NCBI RefSeq assembly: GCF_037038585.1
Contig: NC_092524.1
Span: 70,084,552 to 70,148,551, forward strand
From: Patagioenas fasciata
Taxonomy: Eukaryota; Chordata; Aves; Columbiformes; Columbidae
Length of the DNA stretch: 64,000 nt
Direction of reading: 5' to 3'
The position numbers were made by a program, and so were the translations under genes. The first letter of the stretch is position 1. Each line of letters opens with the position of its first letter. Below the pieces are notes generated by a model. The model was not told where the DNA came from. It did not search any database and saw only the letters and a list, made by a program, of their open reading frames with translations. Positions 25,266 through 38,560 of the stretch are shown here, one piece after another.

Positions 25266-25865
25266 TGTTGAGGTTTGATTGCATGGTGACAATAAAACCC
25301 TGGCAGGTATATTGTTAGCCCCCTCTCCCCCCTTCCCACTCAGGACAGGCGATTGGAGGGAAAGGAGGACAGAGAGAAGAGAGCTGGGAAAATTCAAAAT
25401 GTTTTACTAATGCTGCTGATAAAATAGAGAAAATAATACAAACTCTACCAAACCAACCTGGAAAGTCCCGGCAACTGCAGAGCCGGCAGCCGAAGTCCTG
25501 GGCTGGACTCTCCAGCCAACCGGAGCTGGATTCAGTCTGGCACTGGCCTCGGTTCGCAGGGACGACTCGCAAGGTCCTCTGCTAATGTCGCCATAAGGAA
25601 AAGGGACAAGATCCTGGTGATCTCCCACTTTTATATGAAGTATTCACGTGAATGGGATGTTATACTCAGTTGGTCAGTTTTTGGTCACCAGTTTCTCGTT
25701 GCCCCTCTCCCGAGATGTCCATCCATCCTTATCAATGACCTCGCATTCCATTGCTGTGTCTACCAAAACATGGATCTGATTCTCCAGGAAAATGCAGCTG
25801 ATATGAAGCTTTCGCTGACAGGCACATTCACTAAAAGACAAACCTGGTTTTAACAAACCAGGACA
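25266..25865 (-). mobile_element. Solo LTR of an avian ERV, copy A
   Basis: About 600 bp, starting TGTTGAGG and ending CCAGGACA on the + strand. Read on the - strand it begins TGTCCTGG, as many avian ERV LTRs do. The - strand TATA-like box is the complement of CTTTTATATG near 25630, and the complement of GACAATAAAACC lies near the other end. It is about 90% similar by eye to 48246-48835 in the same orientation. Flanks GGAGG and CAAGG do not form a clean target duplication. No retroviral internal sequence adjoins it, so it is a solo LTR. Confidence 0.8.
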
Positions 25866-27859
25866 CAAGGGTAACATCATCTTTATGGCTTGGTGTACCT
25901 GGGGCCATATTTACACACCGTCCCCTGGATGCTGTGCCATGCAGCATGGTCCAGGATGATGGTATTTCTCCATTAGTTGCAGCTAAATCAGGATTTTTCC
26001 GAGTCTATTGTTGGTGGCATTATTGGGGGAGGAAAATTGTGGCCCGACTGACCTTTCTAAGTCCTGTATGCAGTTTTTACTGACTTATCCCCAGTGATGG
26101 AGGACTAAAAAACTTGAGCAAGCACATTATGTTAAAATAGATGGTGGTACAGAATACAGAGGTTTTTATCTGTTTCCCCATTTCAAAACAATTGCAGAAG
26201 CTGCATTGGGCACCAGGAAACCCATATAGAAAAGAGGAAGGTGCACGAGGAACAGGTTTCAAGGCTTCTGCTCTTCATGCAGTGATTTGCTTCATCAGGG
26301 CATTATTTTTAGGCTGATGTCAAATCCTCATGGGGTGTGGAGGAGCTTGGAGTCCATCTACTGTGGTTTAGATGTGCTGGTTTTATGGTGGGGATGCTGT
26401 GCCTCCCCGTTTCCATCGTGTAGTCTTGGACATCTGTGTTTGAACCAAAATTCCTCTGAATTTTAGTTATTAGGATTCTTAGTTGGGCTGTTTGCCAATC
26501 CAGAAGTGGGACTTAAGTTTGCTGGGACAGGATTCCCACCACAAGTGGGTCTGTGGCTGCTTTGAGATGGTTTACAGGGGAGGTTCAGCAAAGTAAATTA
26601 TATCGGGGGTCCACAAGTGCCTGGACAAGGGTCCAGGGCCCATGTTGGAGTTGGACTTTGCATAAAACAATCGAACATGGGACTCCAAGGGTCTCCCGTT
26701 CTGCACATACTGGGTCAGTGAAAGAAGTGTCCAGGGAGCAAAGATGAGGTGGAGTTCAAAATCATCTGAGCATGTCCAAAAATAAGTCAATGCTTGGGAA
26801 TCGTCTTCAGTGTTGGATGGGACTGTGTCAGGAAATGCCGCAGGAACCCAGGGGCTTTCTACAGAAATCATCACAAATATGGAAGATGAGGTTCCTCCCT
26901 GAGTCTGCGGCTGTGCAACACGTCTGCCACGTACAAAACATATATACAGATACACATATATGCCGGTCCTGCCCTGGGAGTCTGTTATGTTTCTAGTTCC
27001 AGTAGTGGAGAGTCAAAAACCATTGACTTACCCAATAGGTTCTTAGTTATTAGTGAGATTTGTTTGTATAATAGCATTTAAATAAGATAGAGATGTTTGA
27101 TGAAAGTCCATTCTCATCTTGTAATCAAACCAGATTGCGCTTTCCCAGAGGTGTTGAGAAAAGCATCCTAAGGCACGTGTTACGATTCTGTTTATTAATA
27201 TCTGCTGTACTTTCAAATTCCTTGACATGATGCAGTATCGAACCTTTCAAAATGAGATAATGTATATAGCTGGGTGTAATGGTATGGACGGTATCAGTGT
27301 GATGGAGCTGTGACCAGGCTGGTGCATCTCTAGTGAAAAGAGGCAAGATTTGTGGAGTAAAGTGATGGGGAAGCAGAGACAGCACGAGGCACTCGGCAAG
27401 AATGCACCGGTGTATGTTCATAGCAACAGGGCAGAATAAATCCAGCAACAGCACTAACTCTGCAGAGCTCCAAATGCATCCAACACCAGCCCTGGCGGGG
27501 TTCAGGGAGGAAATGAGAACAGAGAAAAACATATTCCTTTGGTAACCTCGAAAATTCAATTTTGGAGATAAACCAGAGCTGGATAAAATTGTTTGAGATG
27601 GTGGATGAACTAAAACAGCAGAGGAAACAGCTGGAAGAAGGAGAACGGCAATATATGGGTTTACTGAAAACAAAAACACAATTATGTGTAAAACACTGGG
27701 GGAGGTGGGAAGAGGACGTCACGTAAAATTGTATGGAATCCTGGGGGAGGAGGAAAACAATGACATGTTGGACTTTATTCCCTCCTACATGAAATTGCTG
27801 GACACGGAACACAAATCCAACTGCCTGAAAACCAGCCCCAGAAACAGAGGCTATATGCT

Positions 27860-27920
27860 TTATTTATGCATTTATTTAGTTATTTGTACATTTATTTATT
27901 TGGGCATTTATTTATTTGAA
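27860..27920. repeat. ATTT-rich simple repeat
   Basis: Imperfect run of ATTTATTT units (TTTATTTATGCATTTATTTAG and onwards). Low-complexity sequence with no further signal. Confidence 0.85.
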
Positions 27921-28297
27921 ATTGTCTCTGAATACAAATCCAGGCCCCAGGTTCACAAGCAGAGCCTGTTCCATTCTGAAGGCAGTGTCTTATTTAGCAG
28001 CCTTCCAAATCAACACTAAATTATTCACAGCGATCAGCATAGGGAAAATACAAATGAACTCGAAAATAAGTTCTTCGGTTGTGTTACGGCAGGTCTGCCC
28101 TCGGTGGTTTCATTTCTGAGCAGGTCTCTGGTTTAACGCAGAGTCATTTGGCCTCAGCTGCCTTTAAGATGGGCTTAATTGTTTTTAGGAGCTTGTAACT
28201 CTTTCTTTCTTGGCGTTTGCTTGCGTTGCTGCCCCAGGGCTGAGGTTTGGGGCTCACTGCTCTTCTGGGTCATTCGTGTGTAGAGCTGGAACTATTA

Positions 28298-28672
28298 ATA
28301 GATGATCGTTAAGGTCCCTTCCATCTCAGAGGGGTGGAACCTCTCTTATGAGGGCAGGCTGAGATTGTTCAGCCTGGAGAAGAGAAGCTCCAGGGGTGAT
28401 GGTTTAAACTAAAGGAGGGAGATTTAGGCTGGACATAAGAAAGAAATTGTTGGCCCTGAGGGTGGTGAGAGCCTGGCCCAGGTTGGCCAGAGAGGTGGTG
28501 GCTGAACCATCCCTGGAGACATCCCAGGCCAGGCTGGACGGGGCTCTGAGCAACCTGAGCTGGTGAAGATGTCCCTGTCATGGGAGGGGGGGCACTGGAT
28601 GGGCTTTGCAGATCTCTTCCAACCCAGACCGTTCTGTGATTCATGATTCCAACCCAGACCATTCTGTTATCC
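28298..28672 (+). mobile_element. CR1 LINE fragments
   Basis: A CR1-like terminus (GATGATCGTTAAGGTCCC) is followed by CTTATGAGGGCAGGCTGAG, GTTCAGCCTGGAGAAGAG, AAATTGTTGGCCCTGAGGG and GAGCTGGTGAAGATGTCCC. It ends in TTCCAACCCAGACCGTTCTGTGATTC. The terminal 28 bp is repeated once (CCAACCCAGACC.. near 28619 and 28650). Confidence 0.88.
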
Positions 28673-31435
28673 TACCTCGGGTGTTCAGGTTTGGGGGGAT
28701 ACTGCTCTGTTTCACCAGCATCACAGCAGCCCTGTCACTTTCAGGATCTCACGGCGGTGTGAGACGCTGCTGTTTTGGGGGTGTACCAGCGTACGGAGGT
28801 TGTGTGACTCACACCTGCCTGTGCCACTGAAATATTTCGTTTCAGTGTTGTTGTTTCAACATGCGATCTGATTAATTCTTTCCCTGGGTCTTCATAGCTC
28901 AGTGTCCCTGAGAGCCACAGATGGGTAGGAAACAGAAATTGCTTTTCTCCCCACGTTGAGGTTCCCATTTGCCGGCCAGGCTGGAGGCATCTCAACAAAA
29001 GGGGTGTCCAAAAGGGAGCATCCTGCAACCACCATGGCCTTCATTTTGTGTGAGGGCATTTCCATCGTAAGGAACAACTGAACAAGCAAAGAGCTCATCC
29101 CACCCTCACCAAAACAACAACAGAAAAGTTGCAGTGGGAAATCCCTCCGAGCATTTTCACAGGAGCAGAAGGGAGGAGGAACGATGTGGGAGCCATGGGC
29201 GAAGGAGACACGGGGCCCGGTTTCTCGCGGGATGGAAAGCTGAGCTGTTGCTGCTACCAATTCTACCTCCTCTGGGGAGCGGAATAGGGCAAAGGTTTTA
29301 AAATAAACACGCAGATCTGTTCCAAGTCCATTTCTCAGTCTCAGTGTGAGTCAGGAACCCAGTAGAAACGGATGCTCAGAAATCCTCGTTAGCTTCCAAG
29401 ATTTACTCGGCTTCTCTATTTCTGCACCTGCTTCTCCCAGATCTGATGTACCCGGCTCCGTTTGCTCTTTGCCACCCTTCTGTGAGTTAAGGGGAGGAGG
29501 CGTTTGAGGAGGTTTTCTCTCTTTCTCTAGTGTCTGTGCTTTCCAAAACGTGTAAACCGGTCACCAGAAATGACCCAAATCCAGCGACTGCTCGGTTGTT
29601 GGGCCGGTCAGGACTGAGTTATTTTCCTGTGGTAGCAAAGCTCACTAATGATACCGCAGTTCTTGGAACCATTGGGTGGGTGCATTGTGACCACGTTTGC
29701 TGTGTTTTGCTTTAGGGCGTCTCACGTTTCATCAGAGAAGGCAGCAGACACAGTTTCCGCGGTGTGTGTTGTGTTTGGTTTCCCAATTGAATTACGGTGC
29801 GCTCACCATCACAAGCGGAGCTGTCACGGCCCCAGCCCATTAGATGGTCTAATACGGTGTTTCCAGCGAGCTATCTTGTCACAGCCAAGACTGGCGGTGG
29901 ATTAAAGTGCCACTAAAGCTTTAGGAACTGATTTCTGGGGTGCCTGCTTTTGGTTTTTTTTATTTCATTTTATTTTTCAACACTGTTCCAGAAGACTCCC
30001 ACCCATCCACAGGTAAGGGTGATCATGTTTGCTTACAGCATCAAAGGCTGGTAGTTTCAAGTCTATGATTTACTTGGTTTAGAGAGAGTGTTTGATGTCA
30101 CACAGAAATCCTCAATACTGGGCACTTTTTCTAAATGGCGTCATTAATATTTATACAACGGCTTCTAATTCAACATCCAGACCCAGCAACTCTATTGGCC
30201 TTACACAACCTTGGTGTGTGCGCCTAAAGGCAAAGCCAGAGCCACAAAGTTATTTTGGTGAACGATCCTTTCAAACCCAACCAGAACTATTGGTACGTGA
30301 GTCACTGGAGCTGGGTACAAGTGGTTGAAATCTTCTCAAGACAAATCTTTTAGAAATAGACGCCTGGATTTTGCTCGGAATCGACATCCAGATATGGAAA
30401 CATCCTCATAGGTTTGGGGGTCAAGGTCGGTTTATTTCTTTGTTTCCCATGTGCGTTACAAGGTTTAAAGTCTTAAAAGATTGCCGGTTTCCATCATTTG
30501 TTATTCTACCATGGATAGAACACCAGCCTCAATAGACGCTGTGTTTTGCGGGACGGGAGCTGTTGTCTTCCAGGCAGGCTCATTAATTAGGTGCTATCTC
30601 AGAGTTCCAGCTGCCTTTAACACAGCCCCTCCAAAACCCACCCAGTGGCACCACGGAGTTTCCTTTGTTCTTAGGAAAATGCAATTGCACTAAGAAATTG
30701 CTTTGAGGAGTGAAACAGCATTGAAACCTCGAGGTGATAATTTCCCTCCCTTTCCGTAAATGTGGTGAAAATTAATTAGCAGGGGCATTCCAGGAGTATG
30801 GAGATAACAGAACTGTTGCATGGGTCCAAACGTAACCTCGGGGCAGAGGAGTGGGGCAGGACAGGAATGGGGTTCACTCGGGTTTTGTGTCACTGGTGCG
30901 GACTAAGGAGCTGTCACTCGGGACAGCAGAGGAAGTAAAACCTGCAGGGTGAGTGATGTATAGTCACATTAAAATATCAGACATTCCTGAGGAGGGAGCC
31001 AAGCAGCACAGCTTCCTATGGTTCATCTCCAGCTTATATTTTATTTAATAAAGATACTTTCCAGCTGTAGCTGCACTTACAATATGGTGTTGAGTTCACC
31101 GCTGCGCCATCCGCATCCTCTGGTGGCTGATAAAGCCAAGTGCACACTTCAATCTTCCCATCAGTGAGGACGTTAATAGGATCTTGATTCTTTCTACTTC
31201 TTTTTATTCATTCAAATTGTATGAAGTTAGTATCTTTGAGGCAGTTTCCTTTCTGCCCTGCTGGACTCACAGCACCAGTGCACTGAGCGCTGGCAACTGG
31301 CCTGGTCCCCTTCGCACGTTCTCACTGTCACTGTGACCTGGTCTATGCGGCTATTTATCGCAGCCCCTCCCGGAACAGCAATCTGGTTTACCTGAGCGTT
31401 TATCCACCTGCTTTGAAAGACACTCACAGGTTAGT

Positions 31436-31725
31436 GTCACTTAGGACCAGAGGAAACGGCCTCAAGTTGCACCAGGGGAGATTGAGGTTGGATGTGGGGA
31501 ACAATTTCTTCCCCAAAGGGCTGTGGGGCATTGGAGCAGGCTGCCCAGGGCAGTGCTGGAGTCACCATCCCTGGAGGGTTGGACAGACGGACATGAGGTT
31601 CTCAGGACATGGGGCAGTGCCAGAGTTAGGTTATGGTTGGACTCAGTCTCTCCCAGTCAATCTCTCAATCTCTCTCAATCTCAGTTTCTTCCAACCAAAA
31701 TGGTTCTATGATTCTATGATTTGCA
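31436..31725 (+). mobile_element. CR1 LINE fragment
   Basis: GAGGAAACGGCCTCAAGTTG, GGTTGGATGTGGGGAACAAT, GCTGCCCAGGGCAGTGCTGG, then a TTCTATGATTCTATGATTT tail. Near 31650-31690 the text TCTCTCAATC is locally repeated. The subfamily is the same as 35998-36225 and, inverted, 3070-3535. Confidence 0.92.
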
Positions 31726-32604
31726 GCTCTTGCTATAAGAACTGAACAAGCCTGAAAGTTGACTTAAAAGGAGTTTGTTCTACTATGGTGCCTGAGAGGA
31801 GATGTTTCTCCTTCAGCCACTACACACCGAGCCATGCCCAGCTGTTCTGGATCTTTCAGATTGTGTGAAAGCGGGGAAGAGAATGAGTTTAATTAGAAAA
31901 GCAGTGTAGCCTCTACCAACCTGATATTCAGTTCATTTATGGTCATAAATAATGAAATGATAAATGATATTCATTTCTTAGGGCCCTTAGAAAGAGGAAA
32001 ACACCATCAGGAAGATGCAAGATACAGCGTGCAGGGGGAGAGCAGCATCTTTCCCCTTTCAGGCCAGGGAATTACTTCAGCCCACCTTGTCCCTGATGCT
32101 CATTCTTTGCTCAACACGTGGACATTCTGCGCTGTTGGTAAGTCAGAAACCAGCACGTGAGCTGATGCTCTGGCCGGGTTAAGGAGGGACCTGCAGGCTC
32201 AGGATGGATTTTGCACCCGTGCGTGGAATGCAATTGGAAACACGACTGTGCTGCTCGCACTGCTGCAGGAGGTGCCCTCGCTCACTCCCGTCTGGGATCC
32301 CCATCGTGCCCCCATGTGCTGTCGTTTCCAGAAGACTCGAATGTTTGCAGGACCTGCTTTGTGCTGAGGTCTCTCAGGTCCCGCCGTAAGACCCTGGTCA
32401 TGCTCCGCAGATCCCTGTCGCAGACCCAGCGCCGCCCTTGACCTTCTCAGACCTGTTTGGTTTTGAGTCTCTTGTCTGGAAGGTTCAGCTTGCGATGCTG
32501 TAGCAGCCCAGGCAGCCGTTATCCACGTATTGCTGAGTGAAGGGTTTGAGCGGGGACACAGAAAGGTTGGAAGTGTCAGGACTCCCATGAAGCCAGATGG
32601 GGAA

Positions 32605-33010
32605 ACATTTGAGCGGCGGAGGAACACGCAGGTCGACTCAATATGAGTGATAAAGCATAGTTCGATTTATTAGCCCGAATAGCATATACTTATACAGTCC
32701 ATGATAATTATGCATACCTGTCACCTACTAATTGGCTTAAGCTCTAACAGTACATTTGCATGGTCCTCCTACTTGCAGCTGCTAGCTATGCTTATTCTAC
32801 ATTGTAGTGCTCTTGAAAGCTGTGAAACTCTGCCAAGGTCTCAGTGACCTTGCTGATTTTACTGAAACAGTCAGCGGTTCCCACCGCGGCCTAACCTTAC
32901 TAATTGTGCTAAAGTCTTCAGAATGGGCTCTGCTCGTACAACCGGTCCGCAGATCCATGTCCCCCATTTCCAAGCCATTCTCCAACAGAAACAAATCCTG
33001 GATTTCCAGC
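32605..33010 (-). mobile_element. ERVK-like LTR remnant
   Basis: GGAACACGCAGGTCGACTC, GTGATAAAGCATAGTTCG and ATTTATTAGC, then TAATTATGCATACCTGTCACC and CTAATTGGCTTAAGC, have the layout of an avian betaretrovirus-like LTR read from the - strand. The A/T-rich polyadenylation end comes first and an octamer-like ATTTGCAT follows. The ends and a target duplication could not be fixed. No internal coding sequence is present. Confidence 0.5.
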
Positions 33011-33261
33011 AGAGGTACCGAAGAGTTTTGCCCAAGTAAAGAGAAAAGGAAAAAACAAATTCAGACTACATCTGCGTGCTTACAGAAGTAGTTTTTTTCC
33101 CTTTCATCTTATAAAGCCGTAGTTGTACCCTTCATTTGCAATGTCCTTCCCTCTTCTGCCCAAGGGTTTCCAGCCATATACACTAAAGAACAAATGGGAT
33201 CTGGGGTGTTCTGGCAGGAGCAAAAGGAGTTTTCTGTCTGTTCTTCTGAAGAGCTTGAACG

Positions 33262-33358
33262 AGGGTGTCCAGGGTGTACAGGGTGCCCTGGGTGTCCAGG
33301 GCATCCAGGGTGTCCTGGGTGTGCTGGGTGTCCTGGGTGTCCAGGGTGTACTGGGCCA
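33262..33358. repeat. 9-bp minisatellite (GGGTGTCCA), about 10.5 units
   Basis: Units GGGTGTCCA, GGGTGTACA, GGGTGCCCT, GGGTGTCCT and GGGTGTGCT follow one another in strict 9-bp register. Because 9 is a multiple of three, every frame repeats a tripeptide. This creates a false collagen-like reading (GCPGCTGCPG) on the + strand and PGHPGHP on the -. Confidence 0.95.
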
Positions 33359-33644
33359 GTTCTCAAGGGATTTTGGTAACTGGAGCGGGCAAGTGATTCA
33401 TTCCCTTGTTGCCAAGATGTGCTGCTGCACTTCAGTGCTCAGCAGTGGGTTCCTGCAGCCGGGCTGCAGAGAACAGGTTTAAGCTATAGGCACCAAATAC
33501 GTTCTCTCTCCACCTCTTCTCGTTTGCATGTCAGCACTTCAGGTTTTCAAAGCATAGGGAAACTCATTCAAAGAGGGTAAACGCACCCAAACCTGGTCAT
33601 TCTGCCTCAGCTGAGAGCATCTTGTCCTATTTTTGCTGCTGGTC

Positions 33645-33800
33645 CAGGGGAGAATCATCAAATCGCTTTGGTTGAAAATACCCTTAGGATCATCGAGTAC
33701 AACCATTAACCCAACATTGTCACGTCCCCCACTAAACCATGTCCCCAAGAACCTCATCTCTGCATCTGTTCAACCCCCCTGGGGCTGCTGGCTCCACCAC
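33645..33800 (-). mobile_element. CR1 LINE fragment, reverse orientation
   Basis: GAGAATCATCAAATCGC, GGATCATCGAGTACAACC and CCATGTCCCCAAGAACC are the complement of the same CR1 3' region seen at 3070-3300. About 155 bp survive. Confidence 0.82.
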
Positions 33801-35997
33801 TCAGGTGGCCGCCTGCACTGAGAACAGGCTGGCTGCAATGAGTTCTCGTTTTCCCCTGTCCTGCTGCTGTGTCCTAAGCTGTTCCCTTCTGGCACTTGTT
33901 ATTTTCTCCTGTTTTCTTTTAAACTTGCCACAAGTTGGCTTTGTAACTTGCAAGGCAGTTTGCCCTCCAGCTCGGAGCCCCATTCCTCCTCATTTTCCGC
34001 GGCTGTAACCAAGTCCCAGGCTGAGCCTTCTCCAGGGCTTAAATTCCTGACCTCTGGATTTAAAAGCATTGACCTTGACCGAGTGAGGAGTAGGCCCAGA
34101 TCAGTCAGACTCAGTGCAGCTCTAGGCTCTGATGTTTGCTATATGTCCCGGGCAATAAAGCCCAACCTGGCTCAAAGGTATGAGCATAATGTAGCTTAAT
34201 GCTGTGACTCCTGCACATGAAATGGCCCCAAGTTTCCCGAGGGCAGAGTCGGCCTTGACACAGAGATAAATCAATTTACTTTCTTATTGGTAATTCTTTG
34301 CTGCAGCTCAACAAAAGAAAAGCCCATTTGGTTATGAAGTGACCTTGTCCACAAGAGAAATGAAGTACGTAGTGGAAGAAACTGGTGTCTGTTTCAAGCC
34401 AAATAAAGGTTGCTGCAAACACTGTCCAGAGCAGCAGTAAAAAATGTTCTGGGTTGTTTTAAGCCCATACGCTTGTTTTATGTTCACATTTCTGTATTTT
34501 CTGCTCTCCCTAGCACATCTATTTGTCTCCCCTGTTGGGTAAAAAAATGCTTTTCATTGCAAAACATTGTGCAGAAACCTCCCCCGGGTGTTTCCAGATG
34601 TGCTCTGCTCCCTGCACAGCTGGGCTTTGCTCTGCCTCCTCTCCCTGCCTGCTTTGGTGTTCACATTTAGCCCTGCTGCATTGTGTACCCGAGGCGCAGC
34701 ATCTTTCTCCACGAGCACAGCAGCATTGCCGCCAGCCCCTGCTCCCACATTTTGGGGTACGAGGGCCACCCGGGCTGGCTGAGCTGCGTTGGACGCGGCT
34801 GGTGGCCCGTCCGTGGTATCGGGATGACCGAGGCTGCTGTTTTAAGCTGGGAGACTGCAAAAAGCTCCGTGAGCGGCAGCAGGAGCAAGGGGCAGTGTTC
34901 AAAACACACAGTTAATCCTTAGCCAGGGTTCCTGTGCACTGCCGACCTCCATGTCACTGGCCATTCGCATCCATGGCTTATGTCGATAGCTCAGCCTCAG
35001 GATAGCAAGAAGCACGGACTCCATTGCTTCCTCTGTGCTTTAATAGCTCTACTTTTAACATCTTTAATTTGCCCATATACGTATCTCACCTGTTCTTTCT
35101 GTTTCACCTTCCTGTGCCTTTGAGTGTAGGATGCAGCACTTTCAGTGTGGATCTGTTTCTAGGGTGCCATCCAGTCACTTTATCACTGATTTGGGAAGTT
35201 AAACACTTCAAACTGTGTTTTTCTGCTCCTGGAAGCTGTTTTGTGTCTCCAGCTCAGTTCCCTGGCTCTTCCGTAGATTCTCCCCTAATCACATAGGCAG
35301 CAGGAGCGTTTGCAAGCTGGTGGTGCTGGCGTTGTCCGCAGAGCTTCTTTCCCTTCCTTTCTGCCTTTATCTGCTTGCCCAGCTGCTCATTGCTTTGCCA
35401 GGAGCCCATGATGAACACCTACATGTGTGTCGATGTCTCCATCACTTTTGCAGACTCCATTCACTTTGCAGGGATGCTGGAGCACGTCTGACACCATTGC
35501 TAGACATGTTCAACCAACGCTATTGCTAGACATGATCAACCATGACTCTTCCATCCAAGTTTCAGAGCCTGCAAGGATGGGGACTGGACAACCCCCATGG
35601 GTCCCAGTGCTTCACTGCCCTGCTGCTGAAAGTCTCTTTCCCGATGTCTCTGTCACCCCAAACCGGACCTGTTGTTGTGCTGCTGACACCGTGTTGTGCT
35701 GCTCTCCAGAGGGTGCTGGTGTAGAACTTTGGAATTCATTTTTATACGGAAACTTGGGACTTGGTTGAACAAGCCCAGCTTGCTAGTTCACCTGTCTCTA
35801 GGTATGACTGCATCATCTGCTTTGGCATCTAATAGTCATTTGATCCTTGTGTTGTATGTCCTCTTTACCAATGCAAGGTTTGTGTGCCCTTCCTGGTCAC
35901 TGATTAAACTCTTCCGGCTGTAGTACTAATACCCGGGTTAATTGAAATTGCCCTGTGTAATTCTTCCTCCATGACATCCCTCCTCAGGCCGTGTGTG

Positions 35998-36225
35998 CCA
36001 TGGAGGTTGAGGTTGGATCTGGGGAACAATTTCTTCCCCAAAGGGCTGTGGGGCATTGGAACAGGCTGCCCAGGGCAGTGCTGGAGTCACCATCCCTGGA
36101 GGGTTGGACAGACGGACATGAGGTTCTCAGGACATGGGGCAGTGCTGGACTGAGCAGTGTGAGGTCAATGCTTGGACTTGGCCTTAAAGATTCCAACCTG
36201 AACAATTCTGCAGTTCCATGATCAG
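35998..36225 (+). mobile_element. CR1 LINE fragment
   Basis: GGAGGTTGAGGTTGGATCTG, CTTCCCCAAAGGGCTGTGG and GACAGACGGACATGAGG, ending TTCTGCAGTTCCATGATC. It is closely similar to 31436-31725 in its first 150 bp. Confidence 0.9.
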
Positions 36226-36911
36226 CTCTGTGGTGCGATGTTCATCAGGGAGCGCAGCACTAGGGTGCACATCTGGCAAGGAATCTGGGAATCTGTTCAA
36301 GACCTGGGAAAACTGCCTTGCTGTGCAAGACTTAAAAGGCTAATTCTATTGAATTTATTCAAGAAAATCAAATCCATTAATAGGTTGTACTCTGTATGTG
36401 ATTTTTCGAGTGCACAATTTCCAAACCAAGTAGAGGAAGATCGTGAAATGCAATGTATTTTTTTAATCACCTGGGCAACTGAGATAGGGTTGTGGAGTCA
36501 TGTTGATTGCCAGAAAGCTTTGAACTGAGCTGGAATGTCTTCTGCAGAAGTCTGTGTCTTCCAGCCCAGAGTCAAGTTTTGGGTCTGATGTGAAAATACT
36601 GGAGTTAAATACTGCATGTATGCAGCCACCACAGCTACCTGCAATTGCCCCTTCTGTTGTTAAATCCATTGGATCTCAGAACGGGTCAAGATAGTTTGTA
36701 GACTCAAGGGTCCCAGCATGTTTCATGCATCAAAATATTTCAGCTATGCATAAACAAAAAAGTGACGGATTAAGGATTGATTCCGGTAGGGTTTATCAGC
36801 CACCAGATGACTGTGGTTGATGACATGGGTTGAGCGCAACTCCTGTGGGGTGATCATGCAGGAGAGCTGGATCCAGCTCCATGAACGACACATCACGTCT
36901 GCCTGTGCTAA

Positions 36912-37335
36912 ACAGAATCACAGAATCCCAGAATGGACTGGGTTGGAAAAGCCCTCAGAGATCATCCAGTCCAACCCTTGGTCCAACTCCAGTCCATTGA
37001 CCAGATCACGGCACTAAGTGCCATGGCCAATCTCAGTTTAAAACCCTCCATGGCCGGTGAGTCCAGCACCCCCCTGGGCAGCCATTCCAATGCTGACCAC
37101 TCTCTCTGCACAGAATTGCTTTCTCATCTCCAGCCTCAATTTCCCCTGGCAGAGTTGAAGCCCCTGCCCCCTTGTCCTATTGCTGACTGCCTGGGAGAAG
37201 AGCCCAATCCCCCCTGGCTAGAACTGCCCTTCAGGTCGTTCTAGAGAGTGCTGAGCTCACCTCTAAGCCTCCTCTGCTCCAGACTGAACAAGCCCAACTC
37301 CCTCAGCCTCTCTCCATAGGGCTTGTGTTCAAAAC
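36912..37335 (-). mobile_element. CR1 LINE fragment, reverse orientation
   Basis: CAGAATCACAGAATCCCAG opens with the complement of the octamer tail, followed by CATCCAGTCCAACCCTTGG, GCACCCCCCTGGGCAGCC and CAGACTGAACAAGCCCAAC. About 425 bp. A short piece of the same subfamily is at 62575-62650. Confidence 0.92.
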
Positions 37336-38377
37336 CTCCCCCAGTAGTTAATATGCACTCTGTTCTGGTGATTCTGGGTGTAGATGCCTCGGTATCATTC
37401 ATTTCCTCTCTGTCAATATTAACTGATGTGTTAGTGATTAAGCTCAGCCAAGGCGTTATTGCATCGCCATTAATCATGCCTACATCTGTCACAGGAGTCA
37501 TTAGAAAGAACCCGCCACAGCTATTTTTATACCCTGTTTAATTTTCATGCGGGCATTGCATTTTAATTCTCGTAATGTGTCTTCACAATGATAAAAATTT
37601 GCATATCTTCATTCACTGAAGAGGATCTATCAGCCAACGGACAAATAAAACGCCGGGGTTTCTGTAGGTACCAAATGCCAATGGCCATGTGTTTATACCT
37701 ACATACGTGTACTACATTAAAAGGCATTGCTTCACAGGTGGAATTACTACCCTGGACAATTCTAATTTGTTGGAAATTAAACATAAGTGGCTGATTCTGG
37801 CTGCTACATGACATAAATTAGTAGCAAATTGCTCTGTAAGATTTCATTATAAAGTACACGCTGTGGGGAATGATTTGCCGCTTCAGTCCTGAACTTTGAT
37901 TTACGTGCCAGGGCTTGAAGGACAGTGGCAGAACTTAACTTGTGTTTCAAGCCACACACATCTGGAGTTGATGCTGTTGACTTGTCTTATTGGCCTTTCG
38001 AATTTTCTGTTGTTTTTTATCCAAAAGCACTTTGGAAAAGACGCTTGTTGAAATATGTTGGAATCGTGTATTAATGCTGCATGGTATTTTTAGTTGATGC
38101 AAAGCAATGTTGGCTTCGTGGAGCTTTTCCTGGGCTGGTGTAATGCGCCGTGGTGCTCCTGGCTTCAGCCGAGCAATAACAATGCCTAAATGTGGCTCCT
38201 GTGAGAATCATAGTTGTGAAATGTGATGGCACTTCCAAGGGGAAGAGTTTCTATTCATGGGTTTTTAAGGGAAAAAACAACCAAAAACTTTAGTCACCAT
38301 CTGCATAAAAGTTCTCTTGGCAAATCTGGTTGTAAACATGATTCTGCTACATACCATCAACTCATTCTGTAGTTAGT

Positions 38378-38560
38378 GGGACATCTTCACCAGCTCAGGT
38401 TGCTCAGAGCCCCGTCCAGCCTGGCCTGGGATGTCTCCAGGGATGGTTCAGCCACCACCTCTCTGGCCAACCTGGGCCAGGCTCTCACCACCCTCAGGGA
38501 CAACAATTTCTTCCCCATGTCCAGTGTTTTGGACCAGGGTGGTGAGGAGAAGCTCAAGGG
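38378..38560 (-). mobile_element. CR1 LINE fragment, reverse orientation
   Basis: GGGACATCTTCACCAGCTC, GTCCAGCCTGGCCTGGGATG and GGCCAGGCTCTCACCACCC are the complement of the subfamily at 13735 and 28440. It lacks the 3' terminus beyond the GACATCTTC segment. Confidence 0.88.

Noticed and set aside
27125..27812. Two overlapping - strand frames of 184 and 160 codons, and a coiled-coil-like + strand run (DELKQQRKQLEEGERQ) at 27600-27665
   Set aside because: No family resemblance, the frames overlap in different phases, and there is no start context or splice structure. The + strand run is bounded by a stop just upstream and lies in polypurine sequence. A processed pseudogene fragment is possible but unsupported.
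33194..33379. Collagen-like open frame with repeated GCPGCTGCPG-type triplets
   Set aside because: It is the translation of a 9-bp DNA minisatellite. A 9-bp period repeats three residues in every frame, both strands read similarly, and there is no exon context.
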